This document shows positions 35,180-43,817 of a DNA stretch of 64,000 nucleotides, piece after piece. The notes beneath the pieces were generated by a model, which worked only from the letters and a program-made list of their open reading frames with translations, had not been told where the DNA came from and searched no databases. This stretch comes from Microthrixaceae bacterium (GTDB lineage: Bacteria > Actinomycetota > Acidimicrobiia > Acidimicrobiales > Microtrichaceae), in the NCBI GenBank assembly GCA_023957995.1, contig JAMLGK010000002.1:124001-188000 (forward strand). The letters run 5' to 3'. The position numbers were made by a program, and so were the translations under genes. Within the stretch, counting starts at the first letter, position 1. Each line of letters starts with the position of its first letter.

Positions 35180-36510
35180 CCGAATGCCCTCAGTGCCCGC
35201 CAGGTGTCACCCACGACCGAACGCAGTTTCACGCCGTTGGTCCGCATCTGTCGACGCACGATTCTCATCAGACCAGCCTTGGGTTCGGGGTTGGTGACCG
35301 TGAACATGTCCTCGGCCACCCCACAGGCCATCGCAGGAAGCTTCTGTTGTGCGAGCTCGCCCATCACCAGGTGAGGGGCCTCGCGGAGCTTTCGGTGGTC
35401 CTTGAGCACGAAGCTCGACTCGAGGCGCCTGCGGTAGTCGCCGAGCCCGACGGCGGACGTGTCGCCCTTGCGAAGTGCCCCGTGGCAGGCGCGGCCCGCG
35501 GCAGCCCCCGATCCGATCGCGAAGTTGACGCCCTCCAACCAGAGACCGGCGGCCAGGCACATCGCAGCCGCATCACCCGCGACCACGATCCCGTCGCCGA
35601 CCAACTCGGGCATCATGTCGTAGCCGGCCTCGGGGATGACGTGGGCCGAGTACTCCTTCACCTCGCCGCCCTCCACCAGCGGAGCGATGGCAGGATGCAG
35701 CTTCAGCTCGGCGAGGAGCTCCTCGGGTCTGCGCCCACCGGCGGCCAGCGCCGGTAGTGAGAGAACCAGGCCGACCGCGATCGTGTCGGAGTTGGTGTAG
35801 AGGAAACCTCCACCGGGAACATCGCCGGTGCAACCGATGATCTCGATGTCGACACCGTGGTCACCCCTCACGGCGAACCTCTCGTCGATCACCGAACGGG
35901 GGAGAGCGATCGTCTCCTTCACCCCCACGGTGTAGTTGGCCGGGTCGACCTCGCCGTAGAGCCCGGCCTCCTTGGCCAGGAACGAGTTGACACCGTCGGC
36001 CGCGATGACGACTCGGGCCCGCACATCGCCGTCGGGGCGGTCGGTGCTCACACCCACGACCCGTCCGGAGTCGGTGAGCAGCCCGGTGACGGTCGTGGAG
36101 CAGACCAGGGTGGCGCCCTCCTCGACCGCCTTGTCGGCCAGCCAGGAATCGAAGTCGGGCCGGTACGCAGTGGCTCCGTTGTACGGCGGGCGTCCCCATG
36201 CCTCGGTGCGGTAGTCGACCGTCAGGGCCTGCTCGCCGGTCATCATCATGGTCTGGCGTCGCGTGACCCAGCGTTGGATCGGCGCTTCGGTCCACCACTG
36301 CGGAACGAGCGTGTCGAGGATGCGGCCGTAGATGACCCCGCCGTACATGTTCTTCGACCCCGGGAACGGCCCGCGTTCGATCAACAACACCGAGCGTCCC
36401 GCCCGGGCGAGCTCCAACGCCGCGGCCGAACCGGCCGGTCCGGCCCCGACCACGATCGCGTCGAAGTCGTCGTTGTCCGATGACGGGCGTTCTGCGGTGT
36501 GTTCGGTCAT
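35176..36510 (-). CDS. FixC-like FAD oxidoreductase (ETF:quinone oxidoreductase)
   Basis: A 444-residue flavoprotein with an N-terminal dinucleotide motif VVGAGPAGSAAALELA, IERGPFPGSKNMYGG and the C-terminal GDGIVVAGDAAAMCLAAGLW FAD motif, as in FixC and ETF-QO. No membrane segment is obvious; ETF-QO enzymes sit on the membrane surface. It would take electrons from the ETF pair and reduce quinone with FixX. It is coupled on both sides by ATGA overlaps within the operon that ends in mftE. Confidence 0.88.
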   Translation of the reverse strand: MTEHTAERPSSDNDDFDAIVVGAGPAGSAAALELARAGRSVLLIERGPFPGSKNMYGGVIYGRILDTLVPQWWTEAPIQRWVTRRQTMMMTGEQALTVDYRTEAWGRPPYNGATAYRPDFDSWLADKAVEEGATLVCSTTVTGLLTDSGRVVGVSTDRPDGDVRARVVIAADGVNSFLAKEAGLYGEVDPANYTVGVKETIALPRSVIDERFAVRGDHGVDIEIIGCTGDVPGGGFLYTNSDTIAVGLVLSLPALAAGGRRPEELLAELKLHPAIAPLVEGGEVKEYSAHVIPEAGYDMMPELVGDGIVVAGDAAAMCLAAGLWLEGVNFAIGSGAAAGRACHGALRKGDTSAVGLGDYRRRLESSFVLKDHRKLREAPHLVMGELAQQKLPAMACGVAEDMFTVTNPEPKAGLMRIVRRQMRTNGVKLRSVVGDTWRALRAFG

Positions 36511-37511
36511 CGGGAGCTCTCCGCCGCGTCGGACCGGTCAGCGACATCAGCCGTGGTGCCGTCGTCGCCGTCACTGCCGTCATTGCGGCCACCATTGCGG
36601 TTGCCGCTGCCGGCCAGCAGTTCACAGAGCTCGTCCAGGGTCGCATCGGCGTCGGCCACCACCGCCAGGTCGGCCAGGGACATCATCGGGCAGTGGGGGT
36701 CGGTGTTGACCGACACGATGTGGTCGGGCTGTCCGAGTCCGCTGGTGTGCTGCACCGCACCCGAGATGCCGAACGCCACGTAGAGCCTCGGATCCACCAC
36801 CACTCCGGTGGTGCCTATCTGGCGCTCGTGGGGCAACCAGCCCTTGTCGGTGATGACCCGTGTCGTGCCGACCGAGGCATCCAACGCGTCGGCCAGGTCT
36901 CCGAGTCGCCCGAACCGCTCCTCGGAGGACAGTCCGTTGCCCCCGGCAACGATCCTCGGCGCTTCGGCCAGGTCCATGGTGGAGGCATCGGGTGGCAGAA
37001 CCTCCACGGTTCTCGCTTCGGGCAGGTCGGGTTCATCGAGGTGAACCCTGGTCACCCGGGCGGGTTCCGCACGGTGATCGACCGTGGGGTCGATTCCGCG
37101 TACGCCGGGCTGGAGAGTGATGACGGTTGCGCCGTCGAGATGGTGCTCGAGCATGGCGGAGCCCCCGTGGTAGGAGGTGTGGACCGTCCCGTCGCGGACG
37201 TCCAGCGCTCCGCACAGCAGGTCGTGGCCGGTCACCACCGCGATCCGTGGGGCGAGGTCCCGTCCGTCGGGGCTTGCGGGAAGGAGCACGATCGGCTCGG
37301 CGCTCAGCAGTCCCGACGTGGCTCCCGCCCATCGTCCGGGGTGGAATCCGTCGGTCTCCCAGACGGTGACCTCACCGGCCAACGCTCCCAGGTCTGCCAC
37401 AGCTTTCTCGGTGCCCTCACCGATCAGCAGCGCACGGCCCCCGGCCTCGGCCACCGTCTCGGCCCCACCGGCCGGAAGTACTCCCGCACGAACGGGAACC
37501 ACTGCGATCAT
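36507..37511 (-). CDS. Electron transfer flavoprotein alpha subunit (mycofactocin-associated)
   Basis: A 334-residue ETF-alpha/FixB-like protein. The C-terminal FAD-binding region is clear: RIVAGGNGLSSEERFGRL, SVGTTRVITDKGWLPHERQIG, VAFGISGAVQHTSGL and SVNTDPHCPMMSLAD. The extreme C-terminus is a Gly/Asp/Asn-rich tail. It binds FAD and pairs with the ETF-beta encoded two genes later. I chose ATG 37511, seven bases after a TAGCGT -10 candidate, so the operon mRNA may start at this codon. It is the first gene of the operon. Confidence 0.87.
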   Translation of the reverse strand: MIAVVPVRAGVLPAGGAETVAEAGGRALLIGEGTEKAVADLGALAGEVTVWETDGFHPGRWAGATSGLLSAEPIVLLPASPDGRDLAPRIAVVTGHDLLCGALDVRDGTVHTSYHGGSAMLEHHLDGATVITLQPGVRGIDPTVDHRAEPARVTRVHLDEPDLPEARTVEVLPPDASTMDLAEAPRIVAGGNGLSSEERFGRLGDLADALDASVGTTRVITDKGWLPHERQIGTTGVVVDPRLYVAFGISGAVQHTSGLGQPDHIVSVNTDPHCPMMSLADLAVVADADATLDELCELLAGSGNRNGGRNDGSDGDDGTTADVADRSDAAESSR

Positions 37512-37518
37512 CGCGGCA

Positions 37519-37524
37519 ACGCTA
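37519..37524 (-). promoter_or_regulatory. Candidate -10 of the etfA-fixCX-etfB-mftE operon
   Basis: TAGCGT on the minus strand, seven bases before the etfA ATG; spacing fits a leaderless transcript. Confidence 0.45.
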
Positions 37525-37568
37525 CCGCCGCGGATCGGCCCGACCACAGCCCCAGCGGAGCCACTGAT

Positions 37569-37586
37569 GGGTCGAGGTGGCGACCC
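37569..37586. promoter_or_regulatory. Inverted repeat upstream of SDR-mftF
   Basis: GGGTCG, six bases, CGACCC: a perfect 6-bp-arm inverted repeat 16 bases before the SDR start, in the 91-base divergent region shared with the etfA operon. Candidate operator. Confidence 0.35.
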
Positions 37587-37602
37587 GTGGCACGCTGGTG
37601 AG

Positions 37603-38373
37603 GTGACGCGAACGGTTCTGGTTACAGGAGCAGCCCGAGGGATAGGCGCAGCGGTGGCGTGCCGCCTCGCCGGCGACGGCTACCGGGTGGTGGCCGTCGA
37701 CCGCTGCTCGGACGACCCCGCACTCGGGTACCCGCTGGCCACCCGCGACGACCTCGACTCCGTCGTTGCGAGGTGCGGATCCGCCGCGCTTGCGGCGGTG
37801 CTGGACGTGGCGGACCGTGAAGCGGTGCTCGCCCTTCCCGGGACCGTCGGCGTCGAGGCGTTCGATGCGGTGGTGTGCGCTGCCGGGGTGGTGTGGGGAG
37901 GACCTCCGGTGTGGGAGACCCCCGAGAGCGCCTGGACCGCGGTGCACGGCGCCAACGTGACCGGAGTGCTCAACACCGCCGCCGCGACCGTTCCGCAGAT
38001 GGTCGCGCGGGGCAGGGGCAGGTTCGTGGCGGTTGCTTCGGCGGCGTCCGAGCGGGGCCTGGCACGGATGGGTGCCTATGCCGCATCGAAAGCTGCGGTG
38101 GTCTCCCTGATCCGCTCCATGGCGGCGGACCTGGCCGACAGCGGTGTCACGGCCAATGCGATCGCACCGGGTTCTGTCGATACCGACATCCTGGCCGCCT
38201 CGGCGAAGGTCTACGGACTCGGGTCGGTCAGCGAGTTCGCACAGCACCACACCGATCAGCGCCTCATCGGGCCCGAAGAGATCGCAGAGGCGGTCACCTG
38301 GCTCTGCAGCCCTGGATCCTCAGCGGTCACGGGAGCGGTGCTGGCCGTGGATGCCGGCATGACCGCGACCTAG
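37603..38373 (+). CDS. Mycofactocin-coupled short-chain dehydrogenase
   Basis: A 256-residue SDR. The NAD-binding motif VTGAARGIGAAVA is at the N-terminus, the catalytic Ser is in ASAASERG and the Tyr-x3-Lys is YAASKAA. It stands directly before mftF (two bases between stop and start), the position taken by the SDR subfamily that depends on mycofactocin to reoxidise tightly bound NAD. Substrate likely a secondary alcohol, not readable. GTG 37603 is preferred; an in-frame ATG 36 bases upstream lies inside the inverted repeat. CACGCT is six bases before the GTG. Confidence 0.85.
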   Translation: MTRTVLVTGAARGIGAAVACRLAGDGYRVVAVDRCSDDPALGYPLATRDDLDSVVARCGSAALAAVLDVADREAVLALPGTVGVEAFDAVVCAAGVVWGGPPVWETPESAWTAVHGANVTGVLNTAAATVPQMVARGRGRFVAVASAASERGLARMGAYAASKAAVVSLIRSMAADLADSGVTANAIAPGSVDTDILAASAKVYGLGSVSEFAQHHTDQRLIGPEEIAEAVTWLCSPGSSAVTGAVLAVDAGMTAT

Positions 38374-38375
38374 CC

Positions 38376-39746
38376 GTGTCGGGCCGCACCGCAACTGCCC
38401 TGACACCGGATCCGACGCTCGAACGGCTGGCTCCTCGTGTGTGGATCGGTGGGTCGCCCCTGCGGTTGTTCCGACTGTCCGCCGCGGGAGATCGACTGCT
38501 GGGCGGGTTGGCGCGCCGCGGTAGGTGGTGCCCCGACGGCGATGCCGAAACGGCGCTGGGCAGCCGTCTCGTGGAGGCCGGCGCCGTCCATCCACAACCG
38601 TCGGTGCCGAGCGCGGACAAGCGCGGCGAGGTGACCGTGGTGGTTCCTGTGCGCGACGACGCCGAAGGTCTGCGCGGTCTCCTGGAGGACCTCGAGGGGT
38701 CGGGCGTGCGCGCGGTCATCGTGGTCGACGATGGATCCCGCGACGGTGCAGCTGTGGAACGTCTGGTCAGCAGTGCCGGCGGACTGTCGCTCCGTCACGC
38801 AACAGCACGAGGGCCCGCTGCTGCGCGCAACGCCGGCCTGGAGCTCGTCGACTCTCCGCTGGTCGCGTTCGTGGACTCCGATGTCCGCTGCCCACAGGGG
38901 TGGTTGGACCCGCTCCTGGGCCACCTGGAGCAGCCGGACGTGGCGGCAGCGGCACCGCGGGTTCGTTCCGCCCGCGACTCGGGGTTCCTCGCCGCGCACG
39001 AGCGGCTGAGCGGACCTCTGGATCTCGGCCCCACCGCGGCGAGGGTCTCACCGTTGTCGCGCGTTTCGTACGTGCCGAGTGCGGCGATCCTGGTCAGGAC
39101 CGCGCAGCTCCGGTCACTCGGCGGCTTCGACGAGTCGCTGCGCGTGGGGGAGGACGTCGATCTCGTGTGGCGGATCGTCGAGTCGGCGGCCATGGTTCGC
39201 TACGAGCCCGCTTCGGAGGTGGTGCACCGCACGCGGCCGAGTCTCACCAGGTGGGTACGTCAGCGTTACGACTACGGAACCTCTGCCGCCGCTCTCGACG
39301 AACGGCACCCGGGGGCGGCAGCGCCGGTGGCCGTATCACCTTGGAGTGCCCTCGCCTGGACAGCGATCTGCAGCGGCCACCCGCTCTCGGGCGTGGCGGT
39401 CGCTGCCGGTACCGCCCTCGCCCTGTCGCGAAAGCTGCAGGGAGTACCTCCGAAGCGGGTGTTGGCACTTGCCGCCGAGGGTCACCTCGGAGCCGCCCGC
39501 CAATTGACCCGAGCCGTCATCAGGCCCTGGTGGCCCCTGGCACTGGGAGCCTCGGTCTTCTCTCGCAGGGCGCGCCGTCTGACGTTGGCGGCGCTCGTCG
39601 CCGAGGTGGCGACAACCCGCGGGGGCCCTGCCGATCGTGCCCTCGGCCTGCTCGAGGACCTGGGCTACTCCTCGGGGGTCTGGGTAGGGGCCCTTCGCTC
39701 GCGCCGCCCCGGTGCGTTGTTGCCGCGCCTGCGGCGCTGGCCCTGA
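38376..39746 (+). CDS. mftF: Mycofactocin glycosyltransferase MftF
   Basis: A 456-residue GT2-family enzyme. After an N-terminal region of about 90 residues with WIGGSPLRLFRLS, the GT-A core shows VTVVVPVRDDAEGL, VVDDGSRDG, GPAAARNAGL and FVDSDV (the DxD equivalent), with hydrophobic segments in the last 130 residues. MftF adds beta-1,4 glucose units to the cofactor, giving mycofactocinols. GTG start two bases after the SDR stop. Its stop codon lies in the first unit of a 17-bp tandem repeat. Confidence 0.92.
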   Translation: MSGRTATALTPDPTLERLAPRVWIGGSPLRLFRLSAAGDRLLGGLARRGRWCPDGDAETALGSRLVEAGAVHPQPSVPSADKRGEVTVVVPVRDDAEGLRGLLEDLEGSGVRAVIVVDDGSRDGAAVERLVSSAGGLSLRHATARGPAAARNAGLELVDSPLVAFVDSDVRCPQGWLDPLLGHLEQPDVAAAAPRVRSARDSGFLAAHERLSGPLDLGPTAARVSPLSRVSYVPSAAILVRTAQLRSLGGFDESLRVGEDVDLVWRIVESAAMVRYEPASEVVHRTRPSLTRWVRQRYDYGTSAAALDERHPGAAAPVAVSPWSALAWTAICSGHPLSGVAVAAGTALALSRKLQGVPPKRVLALAAEGHLGAARQLTRAVIRPWWPLALGASVFSRRARRLTLAALVAEVATTRGGPADRALGLLEDLGYSSGVWVGALRSRRPGALLPRLRRWP

Positions 39747-39790
39747 ACAGATGCCGGCCCTGAACAGATGCCGGCCCTGAACAGGTGCCG
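39740..39790. repeat. 17-bp tandem repeat across the mftF stop codon
   Basis: Three 17-bp units GCCCTGAACAGATGCCG (39740-39756, 39757-39773, 39774-39790; the last has one change). The mftF stop TGA (39744-39746) belongs to the first unit. Confidence 0.9.
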
Positions 39791-39807
39791 TTCGGGGCCC
39801 GTGACGC

Positions 39808-40365
39808 TCAGGAGCAGGCCAGGCCCTGGGCGATGATCTCGCCCACGCGGTTGTCGCTGATTCCGTTGACCCTCACCAGCTCGGAGACCTCCGCGAACGG
39901 GCGCAGGTCGATGATCTGTTGGGCCCGGGCCGGGCCGATGTGGATGATCTGGTCCAACTCCGCGATCCCGGCGGTGTTGATGTCGATCTGGTCCGGCGTG
40001 CACGCCGACTGGGGTGCCGCCGCCACGGGTACCCCGATGTCGGTGCACGGTCCCGTGCCGACCAACTCGTAGCCGTCCTGTTCCAGCACGACATCGTGGT
40101 ATTCCGACGGTCCGTCCAGGAGGCCCGAGGCAACGAGGGCGTTCTCGTCGCCGAAGGCCCCGCTGCTCACCCGCAGCGCTTGTTCGGCGGTGTCGATGGC
40201 CTGCGCGTCGGCGCTGCAGCCAACCTCCTCGGCGTTCTCCCGGAGCGAACTGACGCCCAGGGTCGCGACTCCTCCGAGGACGGCCAGTACCGCTATCACG
40301 GTCAGGAGCTCCAGAAGGGTGAATCCGGACTCTCCTGCCGGAACGCGCGCGTCGGTGGTTCCCAT
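39808..40365 (-). CDS. Type IV pseudopilin fused to a ComEA-like helix-hairpin-helix domain
   Basis: A 185-residue protein with two joined parts. The N-terminus is a class III signal: 13 charged and polar residues, then GFTLLELLTVIAVLAVLGG, the hydrophobic prepilin helix. The middle (30-115) resembles a short pilin globular domain. The C-terminus from DQIDINTAGIAELDQIIHIG to the end is a tandem helix-hairpin-helix as in ComEA/T2SK proteins, which binds DNA. I have not seen this fusion described. The start used is ATG 40365; a further 16 in-frame upstream codons lack pilin character. No other pilus genes lie nearby. Confidence 0.8.
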   Translation of the reverse strand: MGTTDARVPAGESGFTLLELLTVIAVLAVLGGVATLGVSSLRENAEEVGCSADAQAIDTAEQALRVSSGAFGDENALVASGLLDGPSEYHDVVLEQDGYELVGTGPCTDIGVPVAAAPQSACTPDQIDINTAGIAELDQIIHIGPARAQQIIDLRPFAEVSELVRVNGISDNRVGEIIAQGLACS

Positions 40366-40472
40366 GGGTGCTGGATCGGCCGAGTGGACGTGACAGTTGA
40401 GGATCCGACTCAAGGATCGGTCGTGGGAATGCCGATGAGAGTTGCATCGGCGGGAGGGTGGGAAAGGACATC

Positions 40473-41426
40473 TTGTCTCGACGAATGCGCATCCAAGCCG
40501 TGCTGGTGGGGATGGTCGTGCTCGTCACGGCCTGCGTTTCGTCCCCCCACCCGACCGTCGGTGGCGGAACCGGCAGTTGCCCCCTGTTCCCCGCGGACAG
40601 CTTCTGGAATGCCCGTGTCGACCAGCTCCCGGTGCACCCGAGATCGGCTGCGTGGCAGAACTCGATCGGCATCAACTCTGTCGTGCATCCCGACTTCGGT
40701 GCAGGCCTGTGGGAGGGGAGCCCGATCGGTATCCCCTACGCCACCGTGAGTGGGGCACAGGCGAAGGTTCCGATCAGCTTCGACTACGCGGGCGAGTCGG
40801 ATCCGGGGCCGTACCCCTTTCCCGCCGACGTGCCGGTGGAGGGTGGCTCGGACCGTCACGTGATCGTCGTGGACACCGACAACTGCCTGCTCTACGAGAC
40901 CTTCGACTCGCACCTGCTCGGCAACGGTTCCTGGTCAGCGGGGTCGGGTGCCAGGTGGAATCTGCGCTCCAATGCACTGCGGCCGGCGGGTTGGACCTCG
41001 GCGGACGCCGCCGGCCTGGCAATCCTTCCGGGGTTGGTGCGCTACGAGGAGGTCGCCGCGGGGCAGATCGACCACATGGTGCGGTTCACCGCTCCCCGAA
41101 CCCAGCGCGGGTTCGTATGGCCGGCGAGGCACTTCGCCTCATCGGAGGACGATCCGGATCTTCCGCCGATGGGTGCGGTGTTCCGTCTTCGCCCGGAGGT
41201 CGACCTGTCGGGCTTCTCGCCCCAGGCGAGGGTGATCGCCCGGGCGCTCAAGATCCACGGAATGATCCTGGCCGACAACGGAGCTCCCTGGTTCCTCTCC
41301 GGTGTGCCCGATGCGCGCTGGGACAACGATGGTCTGCGCGACCTGAGGTCGCTCACCGGCACCGACTTCGAAGCCGTGGACATGTCGTCCCTGATGGTCG
41401 ATCCCGGTAGCGGCCAGGTTCGGTGA
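40473..41426 (+). CDS. Secreted lipoprotein of unknown function
   Basis: A 317-residue protein I do not recognise. The signal peptide MRIQAVLVGMVVLVTAC ends in a lipobox cysteine. The mature part starts near SCPLFPADSFWNARVDQLPV and is rich in Trp, Pro and Gly with short motifs HVIVVDTDNCLLYE and RALKIHGMILADNGAPW, suggesting a beta-rich extracellular domain. Start is uncertain: TTG 40473 has AAAGGAC just upstream, while ATG 40485 begins the signal peptide cleanly. It is divergent from the pseudopilin gene. Confidence 0.72.
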   Translation: MSRRMRIQAVLVGMVVLVTACVSSPHPTVGGGTGSCPLFPADSFWNARVDQLPVHPRSAAWQNSIGINSVVHPDFGAGLWEGSPIGIPYATVSGAQAKVPISFDYAGESDPGPYPFPADVPVEGGSDRHVIVVDTDNCLLYETFDSHLLGNGSWSAGSGARWNLRSNALRPAGWTSADAAGLAILPGLVRYEEVAAGQIDHMVRFTAPRTQRGFVWPARHFASSEDDPDLPPMGAVFRLRPEVDLSGFSPQARVIARALKIHGMILADNGAPWFLSGVPDARWDNDGLRDLRSLTGTDFEAVDMSSLMVDPGSGQVR

Positions 41427-41460
41427 GATCGTCGGCGTGTGGATCGACCACCCGGGCGAC

Positions 41461-41775
41461 TCAGTATGTGACCTCTGCCTCCAGAGTTCCGTCGTCGCGG
41501 CGCACCACCACCATGCGTGACATGCAAGGCATGCAGTAGACCCGGTCACCCGGGCGGAACTCGCGGGTCGAGCGGATGACGACCTTGCACACCGGACAGA
41601 TCACCTCGTTGGGCCCGAGGGAGTCCCCCTCGCCCTGCCAGTGACGGTAGAACCGGCGCCAACGCTTCGGCACCTCCTTGAATCCCGTTTCGTCCAGGAC
41701 GAACGTCCGCCGATCGTCGTCGGCCACCTCCCGATCCGTCTCGAGCGTCTGGTGTACCTGCGATGTGCCCGTCAC
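41461..41775 (-). CDS. Small zinc-ribbon protein
   Basis: A 104-residue protein. The C-terminal half holds two CxxC pairs (CPVC and CMPC, 27 residues apart), which should bind one zinc ion; the N-terminal half is charged with FKEVPKRWRRFYRHW. No known family was recognised. Its ATG overlaps the stop of the diiron gene upstream (ATGA), so it is the third gene of that operon and probably serves the two diiron proteins, for instance in assembly or regulation. Confidence 0.7.
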   Translation of the reverse strand: MTGTSQVHQTLETDREVADDDRRTFVLDETGFKEVPKRWRRFYRHWQGEGDSLGPNEVICPVCKVVIRSTREFRPGDRVYCMPCMSRMVVVRRDDGTLEAEVTY

Positions 41776-42584
41776 GAGAGGATCCCCAGCCGTTCCACGG
41801 CCTGCAGGTAGTCCCGACCGAGCTTCGGCCGTTCGCCGCGATGGAGTCCGAGGTCTCCGTAGGCACCGTCGAGGGCCCCCATGACCAGCGAGTCCAGGTG
41901 GCCCTTGATCTCGATGAGTCGAGTTCGGTCCGTGGGGTGGCCCACCAGGTGGTGCCCGAGCGTGTTCTCTCCGAAGCCGAGGTGGCGACGCTCGTCGGAG
42001 ACCACCCCATCGAGGATCTGTGAGGTGATCACATCCGCGGTTCGTGCGTGGTGGCGGAACACGGTGAACTCCAGTGTCTCCAGCAACACGTTCAGGGCGA
42101 ACACCGCCGCGTCCCAGTCGCCGGCATCGACGAGTTCCAGCAGCTGATGCTTGAACGCCACGATGCTCGGGTGGGCGCGCCGGCGGACCTCGAGTTCGGG
42201 GTCGGTCACACCCAGTTCGCCCAGTCGGTGCAGGAACACCTCCAGGTGTCGGGCCTCGTCGGCCACCTGGGTGGCCATGAAGATCCGTGAGTTGTGGTTG
42301 GGTGCGAGGCGAACCATTCCGCTCGCACCCTCCAGCGCGGCGGCCTCACCGACGCAGTAGTTGCACAGCGTGGTGATCAGCCGCTCACGACGTCTGGGAT
42401 CCAGTTCCTCATCCGGGGTGGACGGTACATAGCCATGGGGCCGACCTTCCAGATACCCCTCGACCGCTTCGAACCAGAACGAGAACGACCGGACCTCGCG
42501 ATAGAAGGCCGTCTCGTCGAGACCGTGCGGCTCCTCGGAATCGAGGCCTTCCGATCCGGCGGCTCCGAGCTGTGTCGACGTCAT
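41772..42584 (-). CDS. Ferritin-like diiron protein A
   Basis: A 270-residue helical protein with ferritin-like four-helix ligands: a Glu in GEAAALEG, then DEARHLE, a Glu in LLETLEFTVF and DERRHLGFGE. Two E-x-x-H pairs plus lone glutamates are the expected diiron set for the R2-like, AurF or rubrerythrin superfamily. Oxygenase or oxidase activity is likely; the substrate is not known. It follows diiron protein B with a one-base TGATG overlap and precedes the zinc-ribbon gene. The two proteins share motif order and may form a heterodimer. Confidence 0.78.
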   Translation of the reverse strand: MTSTQLGAAGSEGLDSEEPHGLDETAFYREVRSFSFWFEAVEGYLEGRPHGYVPSTPDEELDPRRRERLITTLCNYCVGEAAALEGASGMVRLAPNHNSRIFMATQVADEARHLEVFLHRLGELGVTDPELEVRRRAHPSIVAFKHQLLELVDAGDWDAAVFALNVLLETLEFTVFRHHARTADVITSQILDGVVSDERRHLGFGENTLGHHLVGHPTDRTRLIEIKGHLDSLVMGALDGAYGDLGLHRGERPKLGRDYLQAVERLGILS

Positions 42585-43486
42585 CAGGCCGGGACCGACG
42601 GGCTCTGGTACTCGATTCCGATACGCCCCAGTCGGGACCTGAACTCCCCGAGGACGGTGTCGGCGAGCACGCCCTCTATCTCCTCGACGCTGGCCGACCC
42701 CAGATCGGCGCCGTGCCAGGCGGCATCGCCCGGGTCCCCGCCACGCTCGGCGGCGAGGTCGTTGGCCACACGCCGACCTTCCTCGACCGACTCGCCGCTG
42801 TCGGAGAAGACGTCAGCGAAGGTCGCCAGCATGTAATAGCTCATCTCCTGTTGCATCCTCTCGATCTCGCCACGCTTCTCGGGGTGCTCCGAGATGAGCG
42901 ATCCGATCCGGTTCTCGCCGAACCCGACGTGTCGGCGCTCGTCAGCGATCGTTCCCGACAGCGTCTGCGCGAACTTGGGATTCAGATCGCGTGAGGTCGC
43001 CTCCAACAGCTCGAACACGGTGAATGCCATGCCCTCGAGCACGATGTTCTGACCGACCACACCGGCGATGAAGTCGCCGTCGGAGACCTTCTCGAGGAGG
43101 ATCTCGGCGAAGCGCACGAGATTCGGATTGGCATACCTGTCGACAGTGCTCTCGAGGTCCTCCTTGGCCACACCCAGGTCGAACAGCCGCTGCGTGAAGA
43201 TCTCCACGTGCCTCGCCTCGTCGAGGGTCTGGGTGGCGAGAAAACGCTTCGAGGCGAAGTCCGGTGCGAGGTTGACCAGACCCGATGATGCCGCCAGGGC
43301 ACAGCGTTCCCCGGCGATCAACTGCACGGTGGTGGCGATCGAGGATTCGAGAAGCACCTCGTTGTCCAACAACTCGGGCGGTTCGGATCCCCCTTCGGCG
43401 TGACCGTAGACGGTGTCCTCCAGATATCCCTGGGGACACATCTCCAGCCAACGCTGGATCGAGTACTGGGACAGGAAATCAGCCAT
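42584..43486 (-). CDS. Ferritin-like diiron protein B
   Basis: A 300-residue paralogue of the next gene. Ligand motifs are a Glu in IAGERCAL, TLDEARHVEIF, a Glu in VLEGMAFTVF and IADERRHVGFGENRI. A longer C-terminal tail (about 230-300) distinguishes it from protein A. ATG 43486 is chosen after a GGGGG stretch; the upstream frame is not protein-like and passes through the promoter. It is the first gene of the three-gene operon and lies behind a 14-bp palindrome. Confidence 0.78.
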   Translation of the reverse strand: MADFLSQYSIQRWLEMCPQGYLEDTVYGHAEGGSEPPELLDNEVLLESSIATTVQLIAGERCALAASSGLVNLAPDFASKRFLATQTLDEARHVEIFTQRLFDLGVAKEDLESTVDRYANPNLVRFAEILLEKVSDGDFIAGVVGQNIVLEGMAFTVFELLEATSRDLNPKFAQTLSGTIADERRHVGFGENRIGSLISEHPEKRGEIERMQQEMSYYMLATFADVFSDSGESVEEGRRVANDLAAERGGDPGDAAWHGADLGSASVEEIEGVLADTVLGEFRSRLGRIGIEYQSPSVPA

Positions 43487-43501
43487 GGGGCCCCCTATGT
43501 A

Positions 43502-43515
43502 GTTGCGGTCGCAAC
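43502..43515. promoter_or_regulatory. Palindrome before the diiron operon
   Basis: GTTGCG-GT-CGCAAC is a perfect inverted repeat 15 bases upstream of the diiron B start; GTTTC (43521) and GAAAC (43556) flank it further upstream. Candidate operator; no regulator gene adjoins. Confidence 0.5.
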
Positions 43516-43620
43516 GGACCGTTTCAGGGGAGCCTACGTATGATCGTTGCGAAGCGAAACAAGACACATGTCACTGCGTCCGCTCGGGCAACCTCGGTTA
43601 CCGCAGTCGACCGGCGGGCC

Positions 43621-43815
43621 CTACTGGACCACGGTGATGGCGTACTCCGGGCAGTTGTCGACGGCCAGCTTCGCCTTCTCCTCGAGCTCGCTCGGGATCT
43701 CGCCGGTGATGCGCAGCACGGCATAGCCCTCGTCGTCGACGTCGAAGACCTCAGGAGCGAGCAGGTAGCAACGGTTGTGCCCCTGGCAGGCGTCACGGTC
43801 GTACTCGATTCGCAT
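43621..43815 (-). CDS. [3Fe-4S]-type ferredoxin
   Basis: A 64-residue single-cluster ferredoxin: CQGHNRC with five residues between two cysteines and a later NCPEYAI. This spacing with one Cys replaced (the third position of the usual CxxCxxC) is typical of the [3Fe-4S] ferredoxins that serve actinobacterial P450s. It begins two bases after the P450 stop, so it is the natural electron donor of that P450. Another like it lies at 59.8 kb. Confidence 0.92.
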   Translation of the reverse strand: MRIEYDRDACQGHNRCYLLAPEVFDVDDEGYAVLRITGEIPSELEEKAKLAVDNCPEYAITVVQ

Positions 43816-43817
43816 TC

